Shown here one piece after another: positions 1 through 6,903 of a DNA stretch of 7,891 nt. The stretch lies in contig CAJXTP010000133.1 in assembly GCA_913061335.1 (NCBI GenBank), positions 1 to 7,891 on the forward strand. Direction: 5' to 3'. The position numbers and the translations under genes are program-made. The first letter of the stretch is position 1. Each line of letters begins with the position of its first letter. The notes beneath the pieces are model-generated. The model did not search any database. It was not told where the DNA came from and saw only the letters and a list, made by a program, of their open reading frames with translations. Source of the DNA: an uncultured Loktanella sp. (GTDB lineage Bacteria > Pseudomonadota > Alphaproteobacteria > Rhodobacterales > Rhodobacteraceae).

Positions 1-34
1 GTCTCGTGGGCTCGGAGATGTGTATAAGAGACAG
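1..34 (+). other. Nextera Read 2 transposase adapter (sequencing artefact)
   Basis: These 34 bases match the Illumina Nextera (Tn5) Read 2 adapter as I know it. Bases 16-34 are the 19-bp mosaic end AGATGTGTATAAGAGACAG, preceded by the adapter-specific part beginning GTCTCGTGGG. Genomic sequence starts directly after it at base 35, inside dnaG. The adapter was introduced in vitro during library preparation and was not trimmed, so it is not a natural Tn5 end. By chance the dnaG reading frame stays open through it, so an automated gene call would append about a dozen false residues to the primase. Confidence 0.97.
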
Positions 35-1788
35 CCATCACTTAATTCACGCAAATGACCACGGCGCGACATCAACTTAGCAAGCTCCTCAGTCAAAGAC
101 TGCGTTGCAATTTCTACATTTCCCGCCTTGCGGACAGACGGGGCTAATTGCAGATGAGGACTGCGCATCAGCTTTTCAAGGGCATCCGCCCCAACATCCG
201 CAACAACATCCGCCATCACATCAGCGGCCAATGCATGGCGCAAAATTGCTGCGCGCAGATGGGCATGCTCAGGGTCACGGCATTCCATACGTTCAATATC
301 TGGCTCAAACGCAGAAATCACCGACGGCGTATGCAGCAACGTCGCCAAAATCACCGCCTCGCGCATGTGATCGGCGTCCGCAGCACCTGATCCCAGCGCA
401 GACATCTTGCTGGCGGCCATCGGTGCAATATCACGCTGCCAAGGCTCCTGATTGCGCACCCACGCGGCGCGTTGACCACGTTTCTGCGCAGGCCCACTTT
501 GTTTACGGGCGCTAAACAAATCCCAGCGCATCTGCTTGATCGCTTCGCCGTAATGGCTTCGGATCGACGGATCAGCGATCAATTTTATCTTTTCACGCAA
601 CACCTTATCCAGCGCGGCCTTACGCTCTGGACTGTCAAACACCTTGCCGTCTGTTTCTCTGCGCCACAGCAGTTGGACCATCGGAATGGCATTATCCAAC
701 AGCTCTTGCATCGCAGCCTTTCCCTTGGATTTCAGCACATCATCGGGGTCCATACCCTCTGGCATCAACGCAAAACGCAGCGATTGCCCCGCCTCCAACA
801 ACGGCAGCGCAATATCAATGACCCGCATCGCCGCGCGTACACCCGCCGTATCGCCGTCCAGCGCAATTATTGGCTCCGGTGCAATCCGCCACATCAGACG
901 CAATTGATCCTCAGTAATCGCAGTCCCCAACGGGGCAACAGTCGCGCCAAACCCAGATTCCGACAGGGCAATAACATCCATATATCCTTCGGCGACAACC
1001 AAAGGCGCACCCTTCCCCGCCGCCTCACGTGCAGGGCCATGATTGTACAAACTACGGCCCTTATCGAACAAAGGCGTTTCAGGAGAGTTAAGATACTTCG
1101 CGCGCGCATTGGCTTCCATCGCGCGACCACCAAGCCCAATCGGGCGGCTTCGCGCATCGCGAATGGGGAAAATAATGCGGCCACGAAACCGGTCATAAGG
1201 GCTGCCGCCACGGTCGCTTTCAGCGGCCAATCCGGCCTCAATCACCAACTTGGGGTCAACGCCCTTGCCAGTCAAATGCGCCATCACACCGCCACTCGCA
1301 GGGGCAAATCCGATATCCCAGCGGTCCAAACTCGCGTCATCAAACCCGCGCCGTACCAAATATTCGCGGGCCTCAGCGGCGGCACCCGTTTTCAATTGCA
1401 ACCGATGCCACTGCACCGCCTGCTCCATCACATCGGTCAATTCGGTGCGTTTATCGGCCTTTTCTTGGGCGCGCGGATCACTTGCAGGCACAGGCAATCC
1501 GGCCTCGCCTGCCAAAATCTTGACGGCTTCCATGAAATCCACATTCTCGGTTTCGCGCACAAATGTGATCGCATCACCCTTCGCATGACAGCCAAAGCAG
1601 TAATAAAACCCTTTGCGATCATCGACATGGAAACTAGCGGATTTTTCCTGATGGAACGGGCACGGCGCCCATAGATCGCCCTTACCCTGATTGGACTTGC
1701 GCGTATCCCACATGACTTTGCGGCCCACGACCTGTCCCAATGACAGGCGGGTGCGCAACTCGTCTAAGAATCCGGGGGGCAAGCTCAT
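35..1788 (-). CDS. dnaG: DNA primase DnaG, 3'-truncated at contig end
   Basis: DnaG makes the short RNA primers for lagging-strand synthesis at the replication fork, working with the replicative helicase DnaB. The visible protein has 584 residues. It opens with a CHC2 zinc-ribbon (Cys43, His46, Cys64, Cys67, in CPFHQEK and YCFGC). The catalytic core follows (RGRIIFPI near 202-209), then the TOPRIM metal-binding residues Glu267 (VVAEGYMD) and Asp311/Asp313 (ALDGDTAG). From about residue 430 on is the poorly conserved linker and the start of the C-terminal helicase-binding region. Alphaproteobacterial DnaG is usually about 620-660 residues, so roughly 50-70 residues are missing where the adapter begins. 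I chose the ATG at 1788 because MSLPPGFLDELRTR is the usual opening in Rhodobacterales. Its ribosome site is weak, and the start codon lies partly in an RNA hairpin. The gene follows soxG by 55 bp on the same strand with no terminator between them, whereas dnaG is more often linked to rpoD. The truncation is an assembly edge, not a mutation. Confidence 0.97.
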
Positions 1789-1807
1789 GGGCGCATTATC
1801 CGCCCAT
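1785..1807 (-). promoter_or_regulatory. Hairpin over the dnaG start codon, with chained mini-ORFs
   Basis: Read along the dnaG mRNA, bases 1807 down to 1787 form a perfect 7-bp inverted repeat: ATGGGCG, a 7-base loop GATAATG, then CGCCCAT. The last two bases of the 3' arm are the A and T of the dnaG ATG. The only purine-rich ribosome-binding candidate, GGGCGGA, lies in the 5' arm and loop, so folding would hide both. The same bases hold two three-codon frames: ATG-GGC-GGA-TAA, whose stop overlaps a second start (TAATG), and ATG-CGC-CCA-TGA, whose stop overlaps the dnaG start (ATGA). The repeat and the frames are seen directly. A role in restraining or coupling dnaG translation is inference. 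Confidence 0.45.
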
Positions 1808-1843
1808 CTCACGCCAGAGTCGATACATCCGCCGCGTTGGTTT

Positions 1844-2377
1844 TCAAATATCCACGTCCAAGGCCCCGCGCGCTGCAATCGCCTCGGCAGCGGTGGTCAA
1901 ATCATGCACCAATGTGCGTGCCATCGACCGCATGACCATCACCTCAAATCGGTCATGTGCCACGCAACTCACATGCGCCGTCATATGACCAACAAGCGTC
2001 CGCATCACAGCACCCTCAGGCACCCGCAAATCCACAGGCACCAACCGCGCCAACACCGTTTGCGCATCGCCCGACACCGACACCACAGCCCATGCATCGC
2101 TTTGATCGGTCACCGCTGCAGGCATTTCTGGCAACGCGTCCGCATAAACCATCACCTGATCCAACCCGAGCCAATAAGCGCCTTCAGCACGTTGTCCGAC
2201 CTGAGGCCAAGCAACACCAACCGCCTTCAACGCCACCGCGCAATCTTTCTCAGACCCTGCAAACGGCGAAACAGACCACATTTGACCCACGTCAACCTCG
2301 GCCAACGTCACATCACCAATCGTCACAGGTAACAGCCCAGCGCAGGCACTCTTTGCAATTAAATTAACCACGGACAC
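1844..2377 (-). CDS. soxG: Sarcosine oxidase gamma subunit SoxG
   Basis: SoxG is one of the four subunits of heterotetrameric sarcosine oxidase (alpha, beta, gamma, delta). It is distantly related to the T-protein of the glycine cleavage system and packs against the tetrahydrofolate-binding half of SoxA; it carries no redox cofactor. The product has 177 residues, normal for the family. The usual opening (NLIAKSACAGLLPVTIGD, residues 5-22) and the conserved C-terminal block (GHMTAHVSCVAHDRFEVMVMRS near 130-151, then ARTLVHDL) are both present. The likely start is the GTG at 2377, preceded by GAGG with a 6-base spacer; a second in-frame GTG at 2371 is equally compatible with the protein. A more upstream ATG at 2428 would add residues not seen in the family. 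The gene overlaps the end of soxA by 14 bases (8 if the second GTG is used), which suggests translational coupling and stoichiometric synthesis. It is the last sox gene; no hairpin terminator follows it. Confidence 0.93.
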   Translation of the reverse strand: MSVVNLIAKSACAGLLPVTIGDVTLAEVDVGQMWSVSPFAGSEKDCAVALKAVGVAWPQVGQRAEGAYWLGLDQVMVYADALPEMPAAVTDQSDAWAVVSVSGDAQTVLARLVPVDLRVPEGAVMRTLVGHMTAHVSCVAHDRFEVMVMRSMARTLVHDLTTAAEAIAARGALDVDI

Positions 2378-5216
2378 GGCCCCCCTCAGGATCAAAGAAC
2401 ACCGGATCACAAACCTCGACCTGCGCATCCAGTCCGCGCATATGGTCCACCATGCGGATCACCTCACCATGCCTTGCGCGCCCCCGATCCAAGAACCCAA
2501 GCGCCAACATCACCCCCAGCGTCGGCGAGAACCCAACAGAGGTAATATACCCCTGCCCGTTCACACGCACCGGCTCTGCATCACTTTCAAACAAATGCGC
2601 GCCAGCGCTCAATTGTTTCACATCACCAACAGGCTTTAGGCCAACCAATTGGGCACGATCGCCACCCAGCAATCCAGCGCGTCGCGACATCGCTTGTCCG
2701 ACACAGTCCTTCTTAAGGCTAACTATCCGGTCCAAGCCAATATCAAACGCAGTCACGCGGCCATGGATTTCGGCGTGGGTGATAAACCCCTTTTCAATAC
2801 GCAACACATTCAGCGCCTCCATCCCATAAGGACCACCGCCCAGCGCCGCAGCACGATCAACCAAAGCACCATATAAATCTGCCCCAAACCTCGCAGGCAC
2901 AGCCAGTTCAAACGCCATTTCGCCCGAAAATGAAATACGGAACAGACGGGCCCGCACACCGCCAACAGTCACATCAGCGCAGCCCATAAACGGCAGTTCA
3001 TCAACCCCTTGATCCAGCAGGCCATTCAAAAGCTCACGCGACTTCGGCCCAGCCACCCCAAACTGCGCCCACTGCTCGGTCACGCTAATGACACGGGCAT
3101 CCAAGTCAGGGCGCAAAACCTGCAATACAAACTCCAAATGGCGCATGACCAACCCAGACGCGGCGGTGGTCGTGGTCATGACATAATGGTTTTCACCCAA
3201 ACGCGCCGTCGTGCCGTCGTCCAACACATGGCCGTCTTCACGCAGCATCAACCCGTAGCGCGCGCGCCCTACTTTCAGGGTCGAAAACGTATTGCTATAA
3301 ACAAAATCCAACAATGCAGCCGCATCCGGCCCCTGAATATCGATCTTACCCAGCGTAGACACATCCACAACGCCAACAGCCTCGCGGACCATATTGACTT
3401 CACGGTCACAAGACTGCCGCCAGTTTGTTTCACCCTCCGCAGGAAAATAACTCGGGCGATACCATAACCCCGCCTCGATCATCGGGGCACCCACAGCAGC
3501 CGACGCCGCATGCGACGTGGTATAACGCTGCGGTGCAAACCCCATCCCGGCACCACCAGCGCCCATCGCGGCAATCGGCACAGGCACAAACGGCGGGCGA
3601 AACGTGGTTGTACCCGTCTCCGGTATCCCGCGCCCTGTCACATCAGCCAGCACCGCCAATGCCACAACATTCGACGATTTACCTTGATCGGGGGCCATGC
3701 CTTGGGTCGTATATCGCTTCATATGTTCGACAGATCGAAAGTTCTCTCGCGCGGCCAGTTCAATATCTTTTACATGCACGTCGTTCTGATAATCGATCCA
3801 CTTGCGGCCCTTACCGGCCACCGACCAAACAGGCGTGATGACATAAGGCGTCGCATCGGCGTCGGGCAACACAACAGGCTTGGCCTTCAACCCAAGCGTC
3901 TTAACTACAGCCTCCGCGATCTGCGCGCCGTCCAGCAAACAGCCCATCGTATGAAACACACCGTGACAAGCACCCGCCGTGACCATATCCGGCACAGCCC
4001 CAGGAGTTGGGACAAATGACGCAATCGCATCATCCCAAACCGGACGGCCATTCATATGGCAGGTCAAATGCACCGTCGGGTTCCAGCCGCCAGTGACAGC
4101 CAAGCAATCCACCTCAATCTGCTCAACGACACCGTTGCGATCAACCGTAATCGACGTCAAACCATGGCGGCCCTTGGTGCCAATCACATGCTCACCTGCT
4201 GCGGCATCAATCAACGTCACAACCTCAATGCCAGCATCCGTCAAGTCCCGCGCCGTGCGCGCCACATCGCCCGTATTGCCAAACACAGCGACACGCGTCC
4301 CCGTGGCCACATCCCAGCGATTGGCATAAGCACGCACCGCGCCCGCCATCATTACACCAGGTCTGTCGTTATTCGGAAATGCGATGCCACGCTCCAACGC
4401 ACCAGCACACAGCACCGACCGCTTGGCAACAATACGCCAAAAACACGCCTTCAGTCCGGCGCGATCCACGCGCTCAAACGCACCAAACGTGCCCTGATCA
4501 TAAGCACCAGTCACTGCTGTGCGGGTCATAACACGGACGTTGGGCATGGCTTGCAATCGGGCCTCAACATCCGCGACCCAACGCATCGCAGGCAGGCCAT
4601 CAATATCCTCGACCTCGGCCAACAACCTCCCGCCCAGCGCACTATCTTCCTCCGCCAAAATCACGTCAGCACCAGCCTCACCAGCCACAAGCGCCGCCAT
4701 CAACCCCGCAGGCCCCGCGCCAATCACCAGCACATCACAAAACGCGAACGCCTTCTCATATGTCTCCGGATCAGCCTTCCCCGACAAACCACCAAGCCCC
4801 GCAGCACGGCGAATAACCGGCTCATAAACCTTTTCCCAAAACGCCTTGGGCCACATGAATGTCTTGTAATAAAACCCAGCCCCCAAAAACGGCGACACCA
4901 GATCGTTCACTGCCATCACATCGGTTTTCAACGACGGCCAAGCATTCTGCGAAAAAGCCTCCAGCCCGCTGTAAACCTCTTGCACAGTCGCACGGACATT
5001 CGGTTCAGCGGCAGCACCACGACCAATCGTCACAAGCGCATTGGGCTCCTCCGACCCCGATCCCATCACACCACGGGGACGGTGATACTTAAATGACCTC
5101 GCGACCATTTTCACGCCATTGGCGATCAGCGCGGCAGCCAAGGTCTCGCCCACAACACCGCGGTACGTCACCCCGTCAAACGTAAACGGAACCGTCTCAA
5201 CCTGACATAACCTCAC
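2364..5216 (-). CDS. soxA: Sarcosine oxidase alpha subunit SoxA
   Basis: SoxA is the large subunit of the cytoplasmic enzyme that oxidises sarcosine to glycine, binding NAD+ and tetrahydrofolate and handing the methyl carbon to THF as 5,10-methylene-THF. The 950-residue protein is near the usual 950-1000. In order it shows a ferredoxin-like N-terminal domain (about 8-95, with RSFKYHRPRG) lacking a cysteine cluster, as normal for this enzyme; a dinucleotide-binding motif GAGPAG (166-171); a second nucleotide-binding segment (VAVFGNTGDVA, about 309-319); the conserved RYTTQGMAPDQGKSSN block (501-516); and a GcvT-like aminomethyltransferase half (about 575-945, including FGVAGPKSRELL, SFSGEMAFELAVP and VGFSPTLGVMLALGFLDRG). 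The start is GTG at 5216, overlapping the soxD stop as GTGA. An in-frame stop 12 bases upstream rules out any earlier start. A GAGGTGG ribosome site lies within the end of soxD. The N-terminus is slightly short: the common GG-x-IDR segment before the first strand is missing. Confidence 0.98.
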   Translation of the reverse strand: MRLCQVETVPFTFDGVTYRGVVGETLAAALIANGVKMVARSFKYHRPRGVMGSGSEEPNALVTIGRGAAAEPNVRATVQEVYSGLEAFSQNAWPSLKTDVMAVNDLVSPFLGAGFYYKTFMWPKAFWEKVYEPVIRRAAGLGGLSGKADPETYEKAFAFCDVLVIGAGPAGLMAALVAGEAGADVILAEEDSALGGRLLAEVEDIDGLPAMRWVADVEARLQAMPNVRVMTRTAVTGAYDQGTFGAFERVDRAGLKACFWRIVAKRSVLCAGALERGIAFPNNDRPGVMMAGAVRAYANRWDVATGTRVAVFGNTGDVARTARDLTDAGIEVVTLIDAAAGEHVIGTKGRHGLTSITVDRNGVVEQIEVDCLAVTGGWNPTVHLTCHMNGRPVWDDAIASFVPTPGAVPDMVTAGACHGVFHTMGCLLDGAQIAEAVVKTLGLKAKPVVLPDADATPYVITPVWSVAGKGRKWIDYQNDVHVKDIELAARENFRSVEHMKRYTTQGMAPDQGKSSNVVALAVLADVTGRGIPETGTTTFRPPFVPVPIAAMGAGGAGMGFAPQRYTTSHAASAAVGAPMIEAGLWYRPSYFPAEGETNWRQSCDREVNMVREAVGVVDVSTLGKIDIQGPDAAALLDFVYSNTFSTLKVGRARYGLMLREDGHVLDDGTTARLGENHYVMTTTTAASGLVMRHLEFVLQVLRPDLDARVISVTEQWAQFGVAGPKSRELLNGLLDQGVDELPFMGCADVTVGGVRARLFRISFSGEMAFELAVPARFGADLYGALVDRAAALGGGPYGMEALNVLRIEKGFITHAEIHGRVTAFDIGLDRIVSLKKDCVGQAMSRRAGLLGGDRAQLVGLKPVGDVKQLSAGAHLFESDAEPVRVNGQGYITSVGFSPTLGVMLALGFLDRGRARHGEVIRMVDHMRGLDAQVEVCDPVFFDPEGGRVRG

Positions 5217-5476
5217 CGGACCACCTCACGCGCCAAAACCACATCTGACACGGCGTGCGTGCCGGTATTGCGGGTCACAACCAGCCACGCACCGCATCCC
5301 GCCTCGTGATGCCACAAATCACGGGTCAGCCCCGCCGGATTATCGCGCAAATGCACATAGCTATCCCAAGCATCCAGCCCCGCATCGCGATCAGGTCGAT
5401 CCAATGCCACAGCATCGCCGACATAATAAAACTCACGGCGATCCCGCTCTCCACATACCGGACAGTTAATGCGCAT
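5213..5476 (-). CDS. soxD: Sarcosine oxidase delta subunit SoxD
   Basis: SoxD is the small zinc-binding delta subunit of heterotetrameric sarcosine oxidase and has a structural role. The 87-residue protein carries the expected ligand set: Cys5 and Cys8 in the opening CPVCGERDRREF, and His57 and Cys61 in LWHHEAGCGAWL. The family landmarks YVHLRDNPAG (40-49) and TRNTGTH (68-74) are also present. The ATG at 5476 is supported by GAGG with a 7-base spacer and by the usual position of the CPxCG motif. The gene starts 32 bp after the soxB stop, and its TGA overlaps the GTG of soxA. The SoxA ribosome site is embedded in its last codons, so soxA translation probably depends on ribosomes finishing soxD. 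The operon order soxB-soxD-soxA-soxG is the standard one. Confidence 0.97.
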   Translation of the reverse strand: MRINCPVCGERDRREFYYVGDAVALDRPDRDAGLDAWDSYVHLRDNPAGLTRDLWHHEAGCGAWLVVTRNTGTHAVSDVVLAREVVR

Positions 5477-5508
5477 GCGCTCGCCTCGCTTTTTTCCAAA
5501 TACTCATC

Positions 5509-6762
5509 TTAGTGCAGATTATGCTGGGCGCCCGTGCCCTCTTCATCCATCAAACCGACACCGTCACGGAACCGATCCAAACGAAATCCGGCAGCAGGGG
5601 CATGATGCTGCCCCGTCGCCAGTAAATGAGCAAACGAATACCCTGATCCCGGCACCGCCTTGAACCCGCCGTAACACCAGCCGCAATCCAGAAACAAACC
5701 CTCGATATGTGTCTTATCAATGATCGGGCTGCCATCCGGCGTCATATCCATGATCCCACCCCAAGACCGCAACACGCGGGCTTTACCGATCATCGGCATT
5801 AAGGTCATCGCGGCCTCCATCACATGCTCTTTCATCGGCAAATTGCCACGGGCGGCATAAGACGCGTAGAAATCCAGATCACCGCCAAACACCAAACCAC
5901 CCTTATCGGACTGGCTGATATAAAAATGTCCCATGCCGTAACTGACAACATGATCAATCACAGGCTTTAGGCCCTCGGTCACAAACGCTTGCAAAACATG
6001 GCTCTCAATCGGCAAGCGCATGCCAGCCATGGCTGCCACCTGCCCCGACCGACCAGCGGTCACAATCGCGACCTTCTTGGCACGAATGGCACCGCGCGTG
6101 GTCTGCACGCCCTTGACGACACCCGCCTCAATATCAATTCCAGTGACTTCACAATTCTGGATCAAGTCAACACCGCGCTGATCAGCACCACGGGCATAGC
6201 CCCACGCAACCGCATCATGTCGGGCCGTGCCACCGCGGCGGTGCAACAACCCGCCATAAATCGGAAAGCGACCGTTTTCAAAATCCAGATACGGCAAATG
6301 CTTGCGGACACCCGCGACGTCCAGCAGCTCGGCGTCATCACCTTGATTTACCATCGCATTGCCACGGCGGGCAAACGCATCTCGCTGACCATCAGAATGA
6401 AACAGGTTAATGACACCGCGCTGCGACATCATCGTATTATAATTCAGTTCCTGCTCCATGCCTTCCCACAAGTTCAACGAATGGGAATAAAACTCGGAAT
6501 TGCCCGGAAGGAAATAATTGGCGCGCACAATCGTGGTATTGCGACCGACATTGCCACCGCCCAAATAGCCCTTTTCCAGTACAGCGATATTCGTCATGCC
6601 ATGCTCTTTGGCAAGATAAAACGCGGTCGACAACCCATGCCCACCGCCGCCAATAATGACGATATCATATTCGTCCTTGGGGTCAGGATTGCGCCATTGC
6701 GGGGTCCAGCCCTTCTGGCCAAACAACCCTTCTTTCAAAACGCGAAAGCCCGAGAATCCCAT
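5509..6762 (-). CDS. soxB: Sarcosine oxidase beta subunit SoxB
   Basis: SoxB is the subunit where sarcosine is oxidised. In characterised enzymes it binds non-covalent FAD and covalent FMN and passes electrons to O2, giving H2O2. The product has 417 residues, typical of Rhodobacterales SoxB. It is a DAO-type flavoprotein: the FAD-binding motif is GGGGHG (38-43) in DIVIIGGGGHGLSTAFYLAK, followed by VLEKG and GGGNVGRNTT (68-77). His182 in GGTARHDAVAWGYAR matches the position of the covalent FMN-binding histidine in the family. The C-terminal flavin-contact region WGGIMDMTPDGSPIID and GWCYGGFKAVPGSG are intact. I chose the ATG at 6762 over the ATG at 6789 because the protein then opens MGFSGFRVLKEGL as expected and AAGGA precedes it by 7 bases. 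That ribosome site lies inside a predicted hairpin. It is the first gene of the sox operon. Alternative DAO-family identities are unlikely given the three sox partners downstream. Confidence 0.97.
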   Translation of the reverse strand: MGFSGFRVLKEGLFGQKGWTPQWRNPDPKDEYDIVIIGGGGHGLSTAFYLAKEHGMTNIAVLEKGYLGGGNVGRNTTIVRANYFLPGNSEFYSHSLNLWEGMEQELNYNTMMSQRGVINLFHSDGQRDAFARRGNAMVNQGDDAELLDVAGVRKHLPYLDFENGRFPIYGGLLHRRGGTARHDAVAWGYARGADQRGVDLIQNCEVTGIDIEAGVVKGVQTTRGAIRAKKVAIVTAGRSGQVAAMAGMRLPIESHVLQAFVTEGLKPVIDHVVSYGMGHFYISQSDKGGLVFGGDLDFYASYAARGNLPMKEHVMEAAMTLMPMIGKARVLRSWGGIMDMTPDGSPIIDKTHIEGLFLDCGWCYGGFKAVPGSGYSFAHLLATGQHHAPAAGFRLDRFRDGVGLMDEEGTGAQHNLH

Positions 6763-6770
6763 AGACCCAT

Positions 6771-6792
6771 CCTTGATTACACAAATCAAAGG
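6771..6792 (-). promoter_or_regulatory. Dyad / hairpin covering the soxB Shine-Dalgarno
   Basis: Immediately upstream of soxB the mRNA strand carries TTGATT, a 5-base spacer TGTGT, and AATCAA (6789-6773). The stem extends outward through one bulged T to CC/GG, giving 8 pairs in all. The 3' arm contains AAGG of the AAGGA ribosome site (6774-6770), so in RNA the hairpin would occlude it; in DNA the same dyad could be a repressor or activator half-site pair. The complementarity is seen directly. The stem is mostly A-U and therefore weak, and function is inference. Confidence 0.45.
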
Positions 6793-6798
6793 CTAGGC

Positions 6799-6808
6799 GG
6801 GTGCACCC
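6799..6808. promoter_or_regulatory. Perfect palindrome GGGTGCACCC upstream of soxB
   Basis: A perfect 10-bp palindrome lies 36 bp before the soxB start codon, between the terminator of the upstream gene and the leader hairpin. Its position fits an operator near the sox promoter. I see no convincing -35/-10 pair around it and cannot name a regulator that binds it. A 10-bp palindrome can occur by chance. Confidence 0.3.
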
Positions 6809-6830
6809 CAGATGAAAAGCCGCGCACCGA

Positions 6831-6866
6831 CAAAAATTGGCGCGGAACACTCTGCTCCGCGCCAAT
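6831..6866 (-). terminator. Intrinsic terminator of the glutamate dehydrogenase gene
   Basis: The gap between the two transcription units has a perfect 11-bp inverted repeat (ATTGGCGCGGA, 9-base loop, TCCGCGCCAAT; arms at 6836-6846 and 6856-6866). Read on the minus strand, the GC-rich stem ends in a run of five T followed by G, the form of a Rho-independent terminator. It begins 37 bases after the dehydrogenase stop. On the plus strand no T-run follows the stem, so it acts in one direction only, consistent with all genes being on the minus strand. It separates that gene from the sox operon. Confidence 0.88.
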
Positions 6867-6903
6867 CCAAAAATGTAATGCGCGCAAAGCGTGCGCTATT
6901 TGA

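Noticed and set aside
472..1674. A 400-codon open frame on the plus strand, antisense to dnaG
   Set aside because: It lies wholly within a clearly recognised dnaG. Its translation is rich in Arg, His and Gln with no recognisable domain, as expected for the mirror frame of a high-GC gene.
2378..2428. A longer soxG start at the ATG at 2428 adding 17 residues
   Set aside because: The extra residues are the out-of-frame end of soxA and are not part of the family; the GTG at 2377 or 2371 gives the normal opening.
4056..5096. A 346-codon open frame on the plus strand, antisense to soxA
   Set aside because: It opposes the conserved nucleotide-binding half of SoxA, has low-complexity Arg/His/Thr-rich composition and no recognisable motif.
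2629..5973. A 14-base sequence, ACAGGCTTTAGGCC, shared by soxA (about 2629-2642) and soxB (about 5960-5973)
   Set aside because: Both copies encode the peptide GLKPV in the same codons. With only two copies in coding sequence, coincidence explains it.
6760..6789. A longer soxB start at 6789 adding nine residues (MICVIKDGS)
   Set aside because: The added residues are not typical of the family, and the AAGGA site at 6774-6770 is correctly spaced for the ATG at 6762, not for 6789.
6683..6865. A 60-codon minus-strand frame overlapping the soxB start
   Set aside because: It starts inside the terminator stem and shares bases with the start of soxB in another frame; it is a shadow frame without recognisable protein features.
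6875..6899. A second imperfect GC-rich dyad just after the gdh stop (GCGCGC-AAA-GCGTGCGC on the plus strand)
   Set aside because: On the transcribed strand the stem contains a C-A mismatch and has no T-run after it. The perfect 11-bp stem further on is the better terminator.
5989..6903. A 304-codon open frame on the plus strand, antisense to soxB and running through the gdh-soxB gap
   Set aside because: It crosses the intrinsic terminator stem and the soxB leader and opposes conserved SoxB. Its translation matches no family I recognise, and no plus-strand promoter or ribosome site is evident.
6763..6903. A glycine riboswitch in the leader of the sox operon
   Set aside because: Glycine is the product, so the idea is attractive. 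However, only about 70 bases lie between the terminator and soxB, and none of the expected tandem aptamer structure is visible.
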